In this document: positions 7,176 to 14,435 of the stretch, piece after piece
How the letters are laid out: every line of letters begins with the position of its first letter
Position numbering within the stretch: the first letter of the stretch is position 1
NCBI GenBank assembly: GCA_036273175.1
Contig: DASUIE010000311.1
Location: 1 to 16,591 of the forward strand
Direction of reading: 5' to 3'
Source of the DNA: DATARH01 sp036273175
Lineage (GTDB): Bacteria > Pseudomonadota > Alphaproteobacteria > ATCC43930 > CGMCC-115725
Length of the DNA stretch: 16,591 nt
Made by a program: the position numbers and the translations under genes
Notes under the pieces: model-generated
Told to the model about the DNA's origin: nothing
The model's database searches: none
The model's input: only the letters and a program-made list of their open reading frames with translations

Positions 7176-7652
7176 ATGCAGGGCGATCGCACCGTCATCC
7201 AGCATCTTAACGCGGTTCTGAAAAACGAGCTGACCGCGATCGACCAGTACTTTCTGCATGCGCGGATGCTCAAGCATTGGGGCGTCACCAAGCTCGGCGA
7301 CTATGAATACAAAGAGTCGGTCGACGAGATGAAGCACGCCGACAAGCTGATCGAGCGCATCCTGTTCCTCGACGGCCTGCCCAATTTGCAGGACCTCAAC
7401 AAGCTGCTGATCGGCGAGTCGGTCGCCGAAATCCTCGACTGCGACCTGAAGCTGGAGCAGGCGGCGATGCCGCTCTTGCGCGAGGCGGTCGCTCATTGCG
7501 AAAGCGTGCGGGACTATGTGAGCCGCGAGCTGTTCGAGGCGATCCTCGAAGGCGAGGAAGAGCATGTCGACTTCCTCGAGGCCCAGATCGGCTTGATCGG
7601 CAAGATCGGGATCGAAAACTACACCCAGCTGCAATCGAGCTCGGCCGGCTAG
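7176..7652 (+). CDS. bfr: Bacterioferritin
   Basis: A 158-residue haem-containing ferritin that forms a 24-subunit iron-storage shell. The ferroxidase-site ligands are all present at canonical positions: E18, E51, H54, E94, E127 and H130. Met52, the axial haem ligand shared by two subunits, is also conserved (DEMKH), so this should be a haem-binding Bfr and not one of the non-haem paralogues. Length is standard. The ATG has GGAGG six bases upstream. It follows bfd and is probably co-transcribed with it. It converges with the histidine kinase gene, with only 7 bp between the stops and no clear terminator. Confidence 0.97.
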   Translation: MQGDRTVIQHLNAVLKNELTAIDQYFLHARMLKHWGVTKLGDYEYKESVDEMKHADKLIERILFLDGLPNLQDLNKLLIGESVAEILDCDLKLEQAAMPLLREAVAHCESVRDYVSRELFEAILEGEEEHVDFLEAQIGLIGKIGIENYTQLQSSSAG

Positions 7653-7659
7653 GGAGAGG

Positions 7660-9054
7660 TTACTCCACCAGCTCGGGCTGCGGCTCGCGCGCGTGCGGGC
7701 CGATCACTTCCGGAAAGCGGAGCACGAAGAGAGCGCCGCCGCTGGGGCGGTCGGCCACGGCGACCGTCGCGCCATGCATCTCGGCGATCCGCGCGACGAT
7801 CGAGAGGCCGAGCCCGGCATTCCCGCCGCGCTGGCGGTCGCGGCGCCAGAACCGGCGGAAGATTTGCTCGCGATCGGCGCTCGGGACGCCCGGCCCGCTG
7901 TCGCCGACCCGAACCGTCCCGTCCGGGTCGACCGCGATCTCCACGGTGGTGCCGGTCGGCGTATGGGCCAGCGCGTTCTCGATCAAATTGCGCAGCGCCC
8001 GCCCGATGGCGTGCGGACTGCCGCGCACCTCGACCGGCTCGCGCGCGCCGGAAACGGCGATGTCCTTGTCCTGGGCAACCGCGAGCGGCGCGATGAAGGC
8101 GGCGATCTCGGTCGCGACCGCGACAAGATCGGCGGTCTCGTCGGCGCCGATGGTCACGCTTTCCAGCTCGGCGATTTCGAGGAGCTGGTTGACGAGCCGG
8201 GTCATGTTCTCGACATCGCCACGCAGCGAGCGCGCGAGATCGCGGTCGCGGATCATGTCGATCTGCATGCGGAGGATCGCGAGCGGGGTGCGCAGCTCGT
8301 GGGCCGCGTCGGCGGTGAACTCGCGCTGGCCGCGGAAACCCGCCTCCAGCCGGTCGAGGGCCTGGTTGACCGCCCGAACCAGCGGCAGCACTTCCTGCGG
8401 GATTTTCTCCTCGGGCAGGCGCAAATCGGTACGCAAGGGGCCGATGCGCTCGGCGAGGCGGGACGCGGTGACGATCGGCCTGAGCACTCGGCGGAAGATC
8501 GCCACGTCGATGACGAGCAACAGCAGCAAAATGGGCGCCGTGATCCAGCCAACCCGGAAGAAGAAATCGGCGACGATGTCGTCGATCAGCACGTCGCGGT
8601 GAGCGAGATCCTGCGATACCTGGATCGTCAGGTGACGCCCGCCGATCTCGGCCGGCAGGCTTACCCCGTAAAGGTCGGAACCGGCATGACGCGCCGTGAA
8701 ATAGGAGACGCCGGGCGAAAGGTTCTTCGGCGGCACAATCGCCTCGTCGTCGCCGAGCGAGGAAAACAGAACGCGGCCGTCATCCTCGGTGACGGCATAG
8801 GCGTAGCGGCCATACGCTTCCGAATAGAGATCGGACAAGGTGCGCGGGAGCACCAGCTCGAACCCGCCATCCGGCTCGACCTTGACGTAGCGCAGGATCT
8901 CCTGAGCCTGCCCGCGCAGGGCGCCGTCGTGCAGGTCCTCGGCGGCGCGCTTGAGCATCAGGTAGAGCGCGAGCGGCATGAAGATGGAGGTCACGCAGAT
9001 CGCGACCAGGTGCAGCGCGATCGTCCGGCCGACGACCGAGCGGGCGCGGATCAC
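7660..9054 (-). CDS. Sensor histidine kinase (TctE/QseC-like), 464 aa
   Basis: An inner-membrane two-component sensor. TM1 is at about 13-33 and TM2 at about 168-187, with a 130-residue periplasmic sensor between them that resembles the 2CSK_N domain of TctE/QseC-type kinases. After a HAMP-like linker comes the dimerisation helix with the phospho-acceptor H252 (AAHELRTPLA). The ATPase domain shows the N box (NLIENALAHTP, 356-366), G1 (GDSGPGVP, 384-391) and G2 (GLGLSIV, 414-420). The GTG start overlaps the response regulator stop by 4 bp (GTGA), so the two are translationally coupled. The signal is unknown; 2CSK_N proteins include citrate/tricarboxylate and quorum or hormone sensors, but the periplasmic domain is too variable to transfer that. 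Confidence 0.94.
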   Translation of the reverse strand: MIRARSVVGRTIALHLVAICVTSIFMPLALYLMLKRAAEDLHDGALRGQAQEILRYVKVEPDGGFELVLPRTLSDLYSEAYGRYAYAVTEDDGRVLFSSLGDDEAIVPPKNLSPGVSYFTARHAGSDLYGVSLPAEIGGRHLTIQVSQDLAHRDVLIDDIVADFFFRVGWITAPILLLLLVIDVAIFRRVLRPIVTASRLAERIGPLRTDLRLPEEKIPQEVLPLVRAVNQALDRLEAGFRGQREFTADAAHELRTPLAILRMQIDMIRDRDLARSLRGDVENMTRLVNQLLEIAELESVTIGADETADLVAVATEIAAFIAPLAVAQDKDIAVSGAREPVEVRGSPHAIGRALRNLIENALAHTPTGTTVEIAVDPDGTVRVGDSGPGVPSADREQIFRRFWRRDRQRGGNAGLGLSIVARIAEMHGATVAVADRPSGGALFVLRFPEVIGPHAREPQPELVE

Positions 9055-9731
9055 GCCGCGGCTTCCTCGGCGATCATGTAGCCGACGCCGCGTACGGTGT
9101 GCACCTGTACCGACGCGCCGATCTCGGCGAGGTGGCGGCGGAGCCGGTGGACATACACCTCGACGGCGTTGGAGCCGACCTCTTGCGACAGGCCGTAAAG
9201 GCTGTTTTCGAGCAGGGTCTTGGCGACGACGCGCCCGCTGCGGCGCAGCAGATGCTCCAGCACCGCGATCTCGCGGGCCGAGAAGGCGACCGGCGACTCG
9301 CCGACAAAAACCTGGCGAGCGATCGTGTCGAGCGTCACGTTGCCGAGCCGCAGCGCGAGACCAAGAAGGTTGCCCGGCCGTCGCAGCAAGGCCTGCAGGC
9401 GGGCGACAAGCTCCTCCAGCGCGAATGGCTTGACCAGATAGTCGTCGGCCCCGTTTTGCAATCCGGTGACGCGGTCCTTGAGGCTGCCGCGCGCCGTCAA
9501 GATCAGCACGGGTGTCGCGTCGCCGCGGTCCCGCATCTCGGTCAGCACGTCGAGCCCGTCGGCGTCGGGGAGGCCCAGGTCGAGGATCACCAGGTCGCAG
9601 CGCCCGGTCCGCAGCGCTGCAGTGGCATCGGCCGCGGTAGGGAGCACATCGACGGTGAACCCGGACGCCGCCAAGCCCTGCTTCAGCAGGGCGGCAAAGC
9701 GCTCGTTATCCTCGACCAGCAGCAATTGCAT
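9051..9731 (-). CDS. OmpR/PhoB-family response regulator, 226 aa
   Basis: The receiver domain (1-115) has the acidic pair E7-D8, the phosphorylated D51 in ILDLGLP, T79 and K101 (LVKPF). The C-terminal winged-helix domain (about 130-222) ends with NAVEVYVHRLRRHL and VRGVGYM, typical of the QmpR/QseB/TctD type of DNA-binding regulators. I chose the ATG at 9731 because MQLLLVEDNE is the usual N-terminus; a TTG three codons earlier (9740) is possible. Neither has a good Shine-Dalgarno. The gene overlaps its cognate kinase by 4 bp. It has its own promoter candidate between it and the anti-sigma gene, and a palindrome covers its start codon. Confidence 0.94.
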   Translation of the reverse strand: MQLLLVEDNERFAALLKQGLAASGFTVDVLPTAADATAALRTGRCDLVILDLGLPDADGLDVLTEMRDRGDATPVLILTARGSLKDRVTGLQNGADDYLVKPFALEELVARLQALLRRPGNLLGLALRLGNVTLDTIARQVFVGESPVAFSAREIAVLEHLLRRSGRVVAKTLLENSLYGLSQEVGSNAVEVYVHRLRRHLAEIGASVQVHTVRGVGYMIAEEAAA

Positions 9732-9741
9732 CGGGTGCAAT
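9725..9741. promoter_or_regulatory. Inverted repeat on the response regulator start codon
   Basis: ATTGCA (9725-9730) and TGCAAT (9736-9741) are perfect 6-base arms around five bases, and the ATG (9731-9729 on the minus strand) begins at the edge of the centre. It could be an operator just downstream of the promoter or a small RNA hairpin hiding the start codon. Both are inference; the repeat itself is plain. Confidence 0.45.
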
Positions 9742-9752
9742 CCGATGTCGTG

Positions 9753-9774
9753 ATTATCTCGGGCGAGGATTATA
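9753..9774 (-). promoter_or_regulatory. Promoter -10 candidates for the two-component operon
   Basis: On the minus strand a perfect TATAAT (complement of 9769-9774) lies 38 bases before the response regulator ATG, and a second hexamer, GATAAT (complement of 9753-9758), follows 16 bases downstream. No good -35 sits at the proper distance from the first, so the promoter may need an activator. It starts only 25 bp past the anti-sigma stop. Confidence 0.5.
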
Positions 9775-9798
9775 CCGCAGACGGGACGGCAAACGTTC

Positions 9799-10659
9799 CT
9801 AGATCGCGTCGAGCTGCCAGGCGACGTCGTTGGCGATGCCCCAGAGGTAGCCGATATCGGTCTGCCCGACGAGGACGTAGGCGCGGCCCTGATGCCGCCA
9901 GTAAAGCAGGTTCACGTCCTGGCGGTGGTCGAAGGTCGGCTGGCTGTCGGCCTGCTTCGACGAGCCGATGATCAGCGTCAGCGGGCCGATCGCCTTGTTG
10001 TCGGTGGTATAGATCAGTTGCGCCGCCGGGCGCCCCTCGACGACGACGAGCCGGGCGCCGCGGAAATTGAGGCCCCACGGCTTCAAATTGGGCAGCCGAA
10101 CCTGCTGCGGTAAATCCTGGCTGATTTTTTGCAGCGCCGCTTTCGGGTCGCCGGTCGCCGGCACGTCGAGCAGCGTGTTGTCGCCGGACGCGACGGCGAG
10201 CTTGTAATAACCCGCCGCATTGTTGAGCCAGTCGTTGGTCGCGGCATTGGCGCTCGCCATTTGCGGGCTTACCGCCGGGCCGGTCAGGGCCGGGATGCCG
10301 TAGTACCCTCCGGCGCCGCCGACCACGATGCCGAACAATAGCGCCGCGGCCGCCGCCATCGGCCCCCAGCGCCGGATTGGCCGGGACACGGCGGTCTTTG
10401 CCGGGCGGTTGAGCACGATAATCTCGGCATCCCGCGGGGCCCCCGCGTCGCGCGCCGCCGCGATCAGGCGCTCCGGCACCTCCTCGTTCAGGATCTCGGC
10501 AAAGGCGCTGCGCACGAGGCTGGCCGAGGCGGCGAGCGCGACAACGCGGTCGCGCGCCGCCGCATCGGCCGCGAGCCAGGCATCGACATCCTGGCGCGCC
10601 GGGCTGTCGAGCTCGCCGTCGAGATAGGCGATCAGGGTCTCGTCATTGCGCATCGGCAT
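9799..10659 (-). CDS. Membrane anti-sigma factor (non-zinc type), 286 aa
   Basis: This is the partner of the ECF sigma factor encoded immediately upstream. The first 60 residues (ETLIAYLDGELD ... VVALAASASLVRSAFAEI) form a helical anti-sigma domain. There is no cysteine anywhere in the protein, so the zinc-binding HxxxCxxC motif of ChrR/RsrA types is missing and a redox zinc switch is ruled out. One membrane helix at about 99-117 is followed by a periplasmic domain (190-286, NLKPWGLNFRGARLVVVEGRPAAQL...) of the type found in RskA-like and ECF26-like anti-sigma factors. The start at 10659 has GGGAG nine bases upstream and lies 17 bp inside the sigma gene, so the pair is coupled for balanced synthesis. 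Release would likely need regulated proteolysis or a conformational change; that is inference. Confidence 0.87.
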   Translation of the reverse strand: MPMRNDETLIAYLDGELDSPARQDVDAWLAADAAARDRVVALAASASLVRSAFAEILNEEVPERLIAAARDAGAPRDAEIIVLNRPAKTAVSRPIRRWGPMAAAAALLFGIVVGGAGGYYGIPALTGPAVSPQMASANAATNDWLNNAAGYYKLAVASGDNTLLDVPATGDPKAALQKISQDLPQQVRLPNLKPWGLNFRGARLVVVEGRPAAQLIYTTDNKAIGPLTLIIGSSKQADSQPTFDHRQDVNLLYWRHQGRAYVLVGQTDIGYLWGIANDVAWQLDAI

Positions 10660-11224
10660 TCCGCGTACTCCCGCCGGAAACGGTGTCCAGCTGGTTTTGC
10701 AAGGCGATCCGTGCGCGAGCCAGCCGGCTCATGATCGTGCCCACCGGCACGCCGATGACCTCCGCCGCTTCCTTGTAGCTGAGCCCTTCCACCGTCACCA
10801 ACATCAGGGTCGTGCGCTGGTCGGGGGGCAGGCGTTCGACCGCGCCGCGCACCTCCGCCAAGGCGATCCGCGCCTCGGCCCGTCGCACCGACTCATTCGA
10901 TCCCAACCTATCTTCCGCAATATCGCCGTCCTCCTTGCGGACCTCGCGGGCCCTCAGCTGGTCGATCCAGATCGTTTGCACGATGCGAAACATCCAGCTG
11001 TCGAACCGCGTACCCTCTTGGAACTGATGCTCCCGGGCCAGCGCGCGCTCGCAGGCAGCCTGGACGAGATCGTCGGCATCGGTCGCCGACCTCGACAGGC
11101 CGCGGGCAAACCGGCGCAACCTGGGCAGAACCGCGACCAGCCGATCGCCGAACCGCTTCCCTACCGGGTCGGTCTGAGCGACCATCCGGACCGGCGGTTC
11201 TGCATAGTTCCAACGCTGCGACAA
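10643..11224 (-). CDS. ECF-family RNA polymerase sigma factor, 193 aa
   Basis: A short sigma-70 with only regions 2 and 4. Region 2 spans about 27-96, with DADDLVQ and FDSWMFRIVQTIWIDQLRAR for core and -10 recognition. Region 4 spans about 120-176, with LPPDQRTTLMLVTVEGLSYKEAAEVIGVPVGTIMSRLARAR, the helix-turn-helix that reads the -35. The general look is of the ECF26-like alphaproteobacterial group, stated with low certainty. The start is uncertain: a TTG at 11224 has GAGGAGG four bases before it, whereas an ATG at 11185 (MVAQTDPVGKRF) has no Shine-Dalgarno but would be the start if the ECF promoter on top of the TTG is used. The gene overlaps the anti-sigma gene and is divergent from pntAA. 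Confidence 0.9.
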   Translation of the reverse strand: MSQRWNYAEPPVRMVAQTDPVGKRFGDRLVAVLPRLRRFARGLSRSATDADDLVQAACERALAREHQFQEGTRFDSWMFRIVQTIWIDQLRAREVRKEDGDIAEDRLGSNESVRRAEARIALAEVRGAVERLPPDQRTTLMLVTVEGLSYKEAAEVIGVPVGTIMSRLARARIALQNQLDTVSGGSTRNADAQ

Positions 11225-11248
11225 CGCGCCTCCTCGTCGTTTATTCCC
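11223..11248 (-). promoter_or_regulatory. Candidate autoregulated ECF promoter on the sigma gene start
   Basis: On the minus strand GGGAATAAA (complement of 11240-11248) is followed by CGTT (complement of 11223-11226). GGAAT and CGTT are separated by exactly 16 bases, matching the GGAAY-N16/17-CGTT layout of many ECF and EcfG promoters. A transcript from it would begin at about 11217, inside the first codons of the TTG-started frame. The match could be chance, since the same bases include the Shine-Dalgarno of that TTG. Confidence 0.45.
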
Positions 11249-11312
11249 GACGGCCTAGTCATCGAAACCTCGACCGCGGCGCGCGTGCGATTCGGCGGCC
11301 CGGCGGCTCACC

Positions 11313-11327
11313 TTACCACGCTGGTAA
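11313..11327. promoter_or_regulatory. TTACCA-N3-TGGTAA palindrome between sigma and pntAA genes
   Basis: Perfect 6-base inverted arms (11313-11318 and 11322-11327) around CGC, in an otherwise GC-rich 226-bp divergent region. Size and symmetry suit a dimeric repressor or activator, for example of the GntR type, but no regulator is identified. It is nearer the sigma gene start (89 bp) than the pntAA start (123 bp). I see no other gene or convincing sigma-70 promoter in 11225-11450. Confidence 0.5.
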
Positions 11328-11450
11328 ATTGTGGCGAAAGCACAGGCGCGCATCGCCGCACTGTGTGGGTTCGCTCTTCACAAAGCGGACGCTGCGGAGC
11401 ATTGTCGCGCCGTCTTCGAAATAGCATGGCGAGTGGGAAACGGTCGCGCG

Positions 11451-12605
11451 ATGAAGGTCGCCATCGTCAAGGAACGGCGCGCCCACGAGCGCCGCGTCGC
11501 GGCGACGCCGGATACGGTCAAGCAGATGGTCGCGCTGGGTGTCGACGTGGCGGTCGAAACCGGCGCCGGCGGGGAGGCCGGGTTTGCCGACGCCTCCTAC
11601 GCGGCCGCCGGCGCCAAAATCTCCCCCGACGAGAGCGCCGCGCTCGGTGACGCCGACATCGTGCTCAAGGTGCAGCGGCCGGACGCGGACGAGCTCGGCC
11701 GGATCAAGCGCGGCGCCGCGCTGATCGGGCTGCTGGCCCCGATGCAGAGCCGCGACGAGGTGGAGGCCTACGCCAAGGCCGGGGTCAACGCTTTTGCGCT
11801 CGAGCTCGTGCCGCGTATCACCCGCGCGCAAACGATGGATGTGTTGTCGTCGCAGGCGAATCTTGCCGGCTACAAGGCCGTGGTCGAAGCCGCCGGCGAA
11901 TTCGGCCGGGCCTTTCCGATGATGATGACCGCCGCGGGCACGATCAAGGCGGCGCGCGTCCTGGTGATGGGCGCCGGGGTGGCCGGGCTGCAGGCGATCG
12001 CGACGGCGCGGCGGCTCGGGGCGATCGTCTCGGCGACCGATGTGCGCGCCGCCGCCAAGGAACAGGTCGAGAGCCTCGGCGCGAGCTTCATCACCGTCGA
12101 CGAGGAGGCCGCGAAAAGCGCCGAGACGTCCGGCGGCTACGCCCGCGAGATGGGCGAAGACTATCAGCGGCGCCAACGCGAGAAGGTCACCGAGGCGCTG
12201 CGCCGCACCGATATCGTGATCTGCACCGCACTCATTCCGGGCCGGAAGGCGCCCACTCTCCTGACCGCGGGCATGGTCGGCGCGATGGCGCCCGGCTCGG
12301 TCATCGTCGACCTCGCGGTCGAGGCCGGCGGCAATGTCGAGGGCAGCGAAGCCGGCGCGGTCGTCACCACGGGAAACGGCGTCCGCATCGTCGGCCACCT
12401 GAATTTTCCGTCGCGCATCGCGGTCGACGCCAGCATGCTCTATGCACGCAACTTGATGGCGTTCCTGGCACTCTTGTTCGATGCGGAGAAGCACTTCCGC
12501 GTCGACACCGCCGACGAAATCGTCAAGGCGACGCTGCTGACGATGGATGGCGTCATCGTGAACCCGGCCCTCGCCCCGGCCGAACCCGCTTCCGCCGCCA
12601 GCTGA
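11451..12605 (+). CDS. pntAA: NAD(P) transhydrogenase subunit alpha, part 1 (NAD-binding domain I)
   Basis: The 384-residue soluble domain I of the proton-translocating transhydrogenase, which binds NAD(H) and exchanges hydride with NADP(H) on domain III. The N-terminus MKVAIVKERRAHERRVAATP is standard. RITRAQ (122-127) and the SSQ loop with Q135 mark the nucleotide site. The Rossmann motif GAGVAG is at 174-179, followed by the acidic D197 at the end of the second strand. EAGGNVEGS and the C-terminal LTMDGVIVNPALAPAEP complete the domain, which ends before any membrane helix, so the alpha chain is split as in Rhodospirillum. The ATG at 11451 is preferred; an in-frame GTG six codons upstream is possible. 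It is followed by pntAB after 12 bp. Confidence 0.96.
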   Translation: MKVAIVKERRAHERRVAATPDTVKQMVALGVDVAVETGAGGEAGFADASYAAAGAKISPDESAALGDADIVLKVQRPDADELGRIKRGAALIGLLAPMQSRDEVEAYAKAGVNAFALELVPRITRAQTMDVLSSQANLAGYKAVVEAAGEFGRAFPMMMTAAGTIKAARVLVMGAGVAGLQAIATARRLGAIVSATDVRAAAKEQVESLGASFITVDEEAAKSAETSGGYAREMGEDYQRRQREKVTEALRRTDIVICTALIPGRKAPTLLTAGMVGAMAPGSVIVDLAVEAGGNVEGSEAGAVVTTGNGVRIVGHLNFPSRIAVDASMLYARNLMAFLALLFDAEKHFRVDTADEIVKATLLTMDGVIVNPALAPAEPASAAS

Positions 12606-12617
12606 ACCGGAGACGAG

Positions 12618-13025
12618 ATGGCCGACCCCGCCGCCTTTTCCCAGCAGGCAGCCGAGCTCGCCGGCAGCGCCCAGCAGCTCGCCAACCAGCTCCGCGACCT
12701 GGCGGAAAACCTGACGATCTCGAACCAGCAGGCCGCGCATGCCGGCACGCCGTTCGTGTTCGAGCTGACCGTGTTCGTGCTCGCGGTCTTCGTCGGCTAC
12801 TACGTCGTGTGTCGGGTGACGCCGGCGCTGCATTCGCCGCTAATGAGCGTCACCAACGCCGTTTCCAGCGTCATCATCGTCGGCGCGCTGATCGCGGCCG
12901 GACCGACCGGGATCAGCTTCGCCAAGATCATGGGGTTCGTCGCCGTGACCCTCGCGGCAGTCAACATTTTCGGCGGGTTTATCGTCACGCAGCGGATGCT
13001 GCAGATGTTCCAGCGGAAAAAATAA
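12618..13025 (+). CDS. pntAB: NAD(P) transhydrogenase subunit alpha, part 2 (membrane)
   Basis: A 135-residue membrane piece of the transhydrogenase, providing part of the proton channel of domain II. Three helices are visible at about 48-66, 83-101 and 104-123, with the diagnostic TPALHSPLMSVTNAVSS (68-84). Ahead of the first helix is a Gln/Ala-rich, probably amphipathic segment of about 40 residues (Q9, Q10, Q19, Q20, Q24, Q37, Q38) that is more variable in the family. The start has GGAG seven bases upstream. It lies between pntAA (12 bp) and pntB (13 bp) and is surely co-transcribed with them. Confidence 0.95.
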   Translation: MADPAAFSQQAAELAGSAQQLANQLRDLAENLTISNQQAAHAGTPFVFELTVFVLAVFVGYYVVCRVTPALHSPLMSVTNAVSSVIIVGALIAAGPTGISFAKIMGFVAVTLAAVNIFGGFIVTQRMLQMFQRKK

Positions 13026-13038
13026 GAGCGGGGTCGCG

Positions 13039-14433
13039 GTGAGCGAAAGCCTGTCGGCGCTCCTTTATCTGGTCGCCTCGATCTGCTTCATCATGGCCCT
13101 CAAGGGGCTGTCCTCGCCGGAAACGGCGCGGCACGGCAACTATTACGGCATCGCCGGGATGGTGATCGCCGTTCTGACGACCCTCGCGACCCCCGGTGTC
13201 GTCAGCTATTGGCTGATCATCGCCGGCCTGGTGATCGGCGGCGCGATCGGCACCTATGTCGCCCGCCAGATCCAGATGACCGCGCTGCCGCAGCTGGTCG
13301 CCGCGTTTCACAGCCTGGTCGGCCTCGCGGCGGTCTGCGTCGCCATCGCCGCGTTCAGCGCGCCGCAGGCCTACGGCATCGGCGTTCGCGGCAATATCCA
13401 TCCGGCGAGCCTCATCGAGATGGGGATCGGGCTCACCATCGGCGCGATCACCTTTACCGGCTCGATCGTCGCCTTCTCCAAGCTGCAGGGCCTGGTCTCG
13501 GGAAGGCCGCTGGTCTTTCCGGGCCAGCACATCCTCAATGCCGCGCTGGGCCTCGCGATCATTGCGCTGATCGCGCTGTTCTGCGTCAGCGAGTCGCCGG
13601 CGGCGTTCTGGCTGCTGGTGATCCTGGCACTGGCGTTCGGGTTTCTGCTGATCCTGCCGATCGGCGGCGCGGACATGCCGGTCGTCATCTCGATGCTGAA
13701 CTCGTATTCGGGCTGGGCGGCCTGCGGCATCGGCTTCACGCTGTCGAACAGCCTCCTGATCATCACCGGCGCCCTCGTCGGCTCGTCGGGCGCGATCCTC
13801 AGCTACATCATGTGCAAGGGGATGAACCGCTCGATCTTCAACGTGATCCTGGGCGGGTTCGGCAGCGAGGGCGGCGAGGCTCCGGCCGGGGCGGGCGCCG
13901 GCGACCGGCTGGTCAAGTCGGGCAGCGCCGAGGACGCCGCCTTCATCCTCAAGAACGCGGGCTCGGTGATCGTCGTGCCCGGCTATGGCATGGCGGTCGC
14001 GCAGGCCCAGCACGCGCTGCGCGAGATGGCCGATCTGTTGACCAAGGACGGCGTCAATGTCCGGTACGCGATCCACCCGGTCGCGGGCCGCATGCCGGGG
14101 CACATGAACGTGCTCCTGGCCGAGGCCAACGTGCCCTACGACGAGGTGATGGAGCTCGATGAGATCAACCGCGACTTCCCGTCGACCGACGTCGCCTTCG
14201 TGATCGGCGCCAACGACGTGACCAACCCGGCCGCGAAGACGGACCGAACCTCGCCGATCTACGGCATGCCGATCCTCGATGTCGAGCGGGCGAAGACGGT
14301 GCTGTTCGTCAAGCGCTCGATGGCCTCGGGCTACGCCGGTGTCGAGAACGAGCTCTTCTACCGCGACAACACGATGATGCTGTTCGGCGACGCGAAGAAG
14401 ATGTGCGAGGAGATCGTCAAAGCGCTGGAGTAG
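13039..14433 (+). CDS. pntB: NAD(P) transhydrogenase subunit beta
   Basis: The 464-residue beta subunit has about nine membrane helices in residues 5-255, then a cytoplasmic domain III that binds NADP(H). H91 (FHSLVG) is the proton-pathway histidine. Domain III shows GYGMAVAQAQ (315-324), VAGRMPGHMNVLLAEA (348-363) and GANDVTNPAA (390-399), all conserved. The complex uses proton re-entry to drive NADPH formation from NADH. The start is GTG with a weak GCGGGG/GCGG leader; no ATG fits the conserved N-terminus better. The next gene begins 2 bp after its stop. Confidence 0.97.
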   Translation: MSESLSALLYLVASICFIMALKGLSSPETARHGNYYGIAGMVIAVLTTLATPGVVSYWLIIAGLVIGGAIGTYVARQIQMTALPQLVAAFHSLVGLAAVCVAIAAFSAPQAYGIGVRGNIHPASLIEMGIGLTIGAITFTGSIVAFSKLQGLVSGRPLVFPGQHILNAALGLAIIALIALFCVSESPAAFWLLVILALAFGFLLILPIGGADMPVVISMLNSYSGWAACGIGFTLSNSLLIITGALVGSSGAILSYIMCKGMNRSIFNVILGGFGSEGGEAPAGAGAGDRLVKSGSAEDAAFILKNAGSVIVVPGYGMAVAQAQHALREMADLLTKDGVNVRYAIHPVAGRMPGHMNVLLAEANVPYDEVMELDEINRDFPSTDVAFVIGANDVTNPAAKTDRTSPIYGMPILDVERAKTVLFVKRSMASGYAGVENELFYRDNTMMLFGDAKKMCEEIVKALE

Positions 14434-14435
14434 CC

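Noticed and set aside
7653..7666. GGAG-AGGTTA-CTCC hairpin at the bfr/kinase convergence
   Set aside because: A 4-bp stem without a U-tract is too weak to call a terminator.
7693..9081. Plus-strand open frame of 462 codons
   Set aside because: It is antisense to the histidine kinase, with no recognisable domain.
11313..12833. Minus-strand open frame of 506 codons
   Set aside because: It is antisense to pntAA and pntAB; composition is His/Arg/Asp-rich and shows no domain.
12985..14103. Minus-strand open frame of 372 codons
   Set aside because: It is antisense to pntB, extremely rich in Asp/Arg/Gln/His, with no domain.
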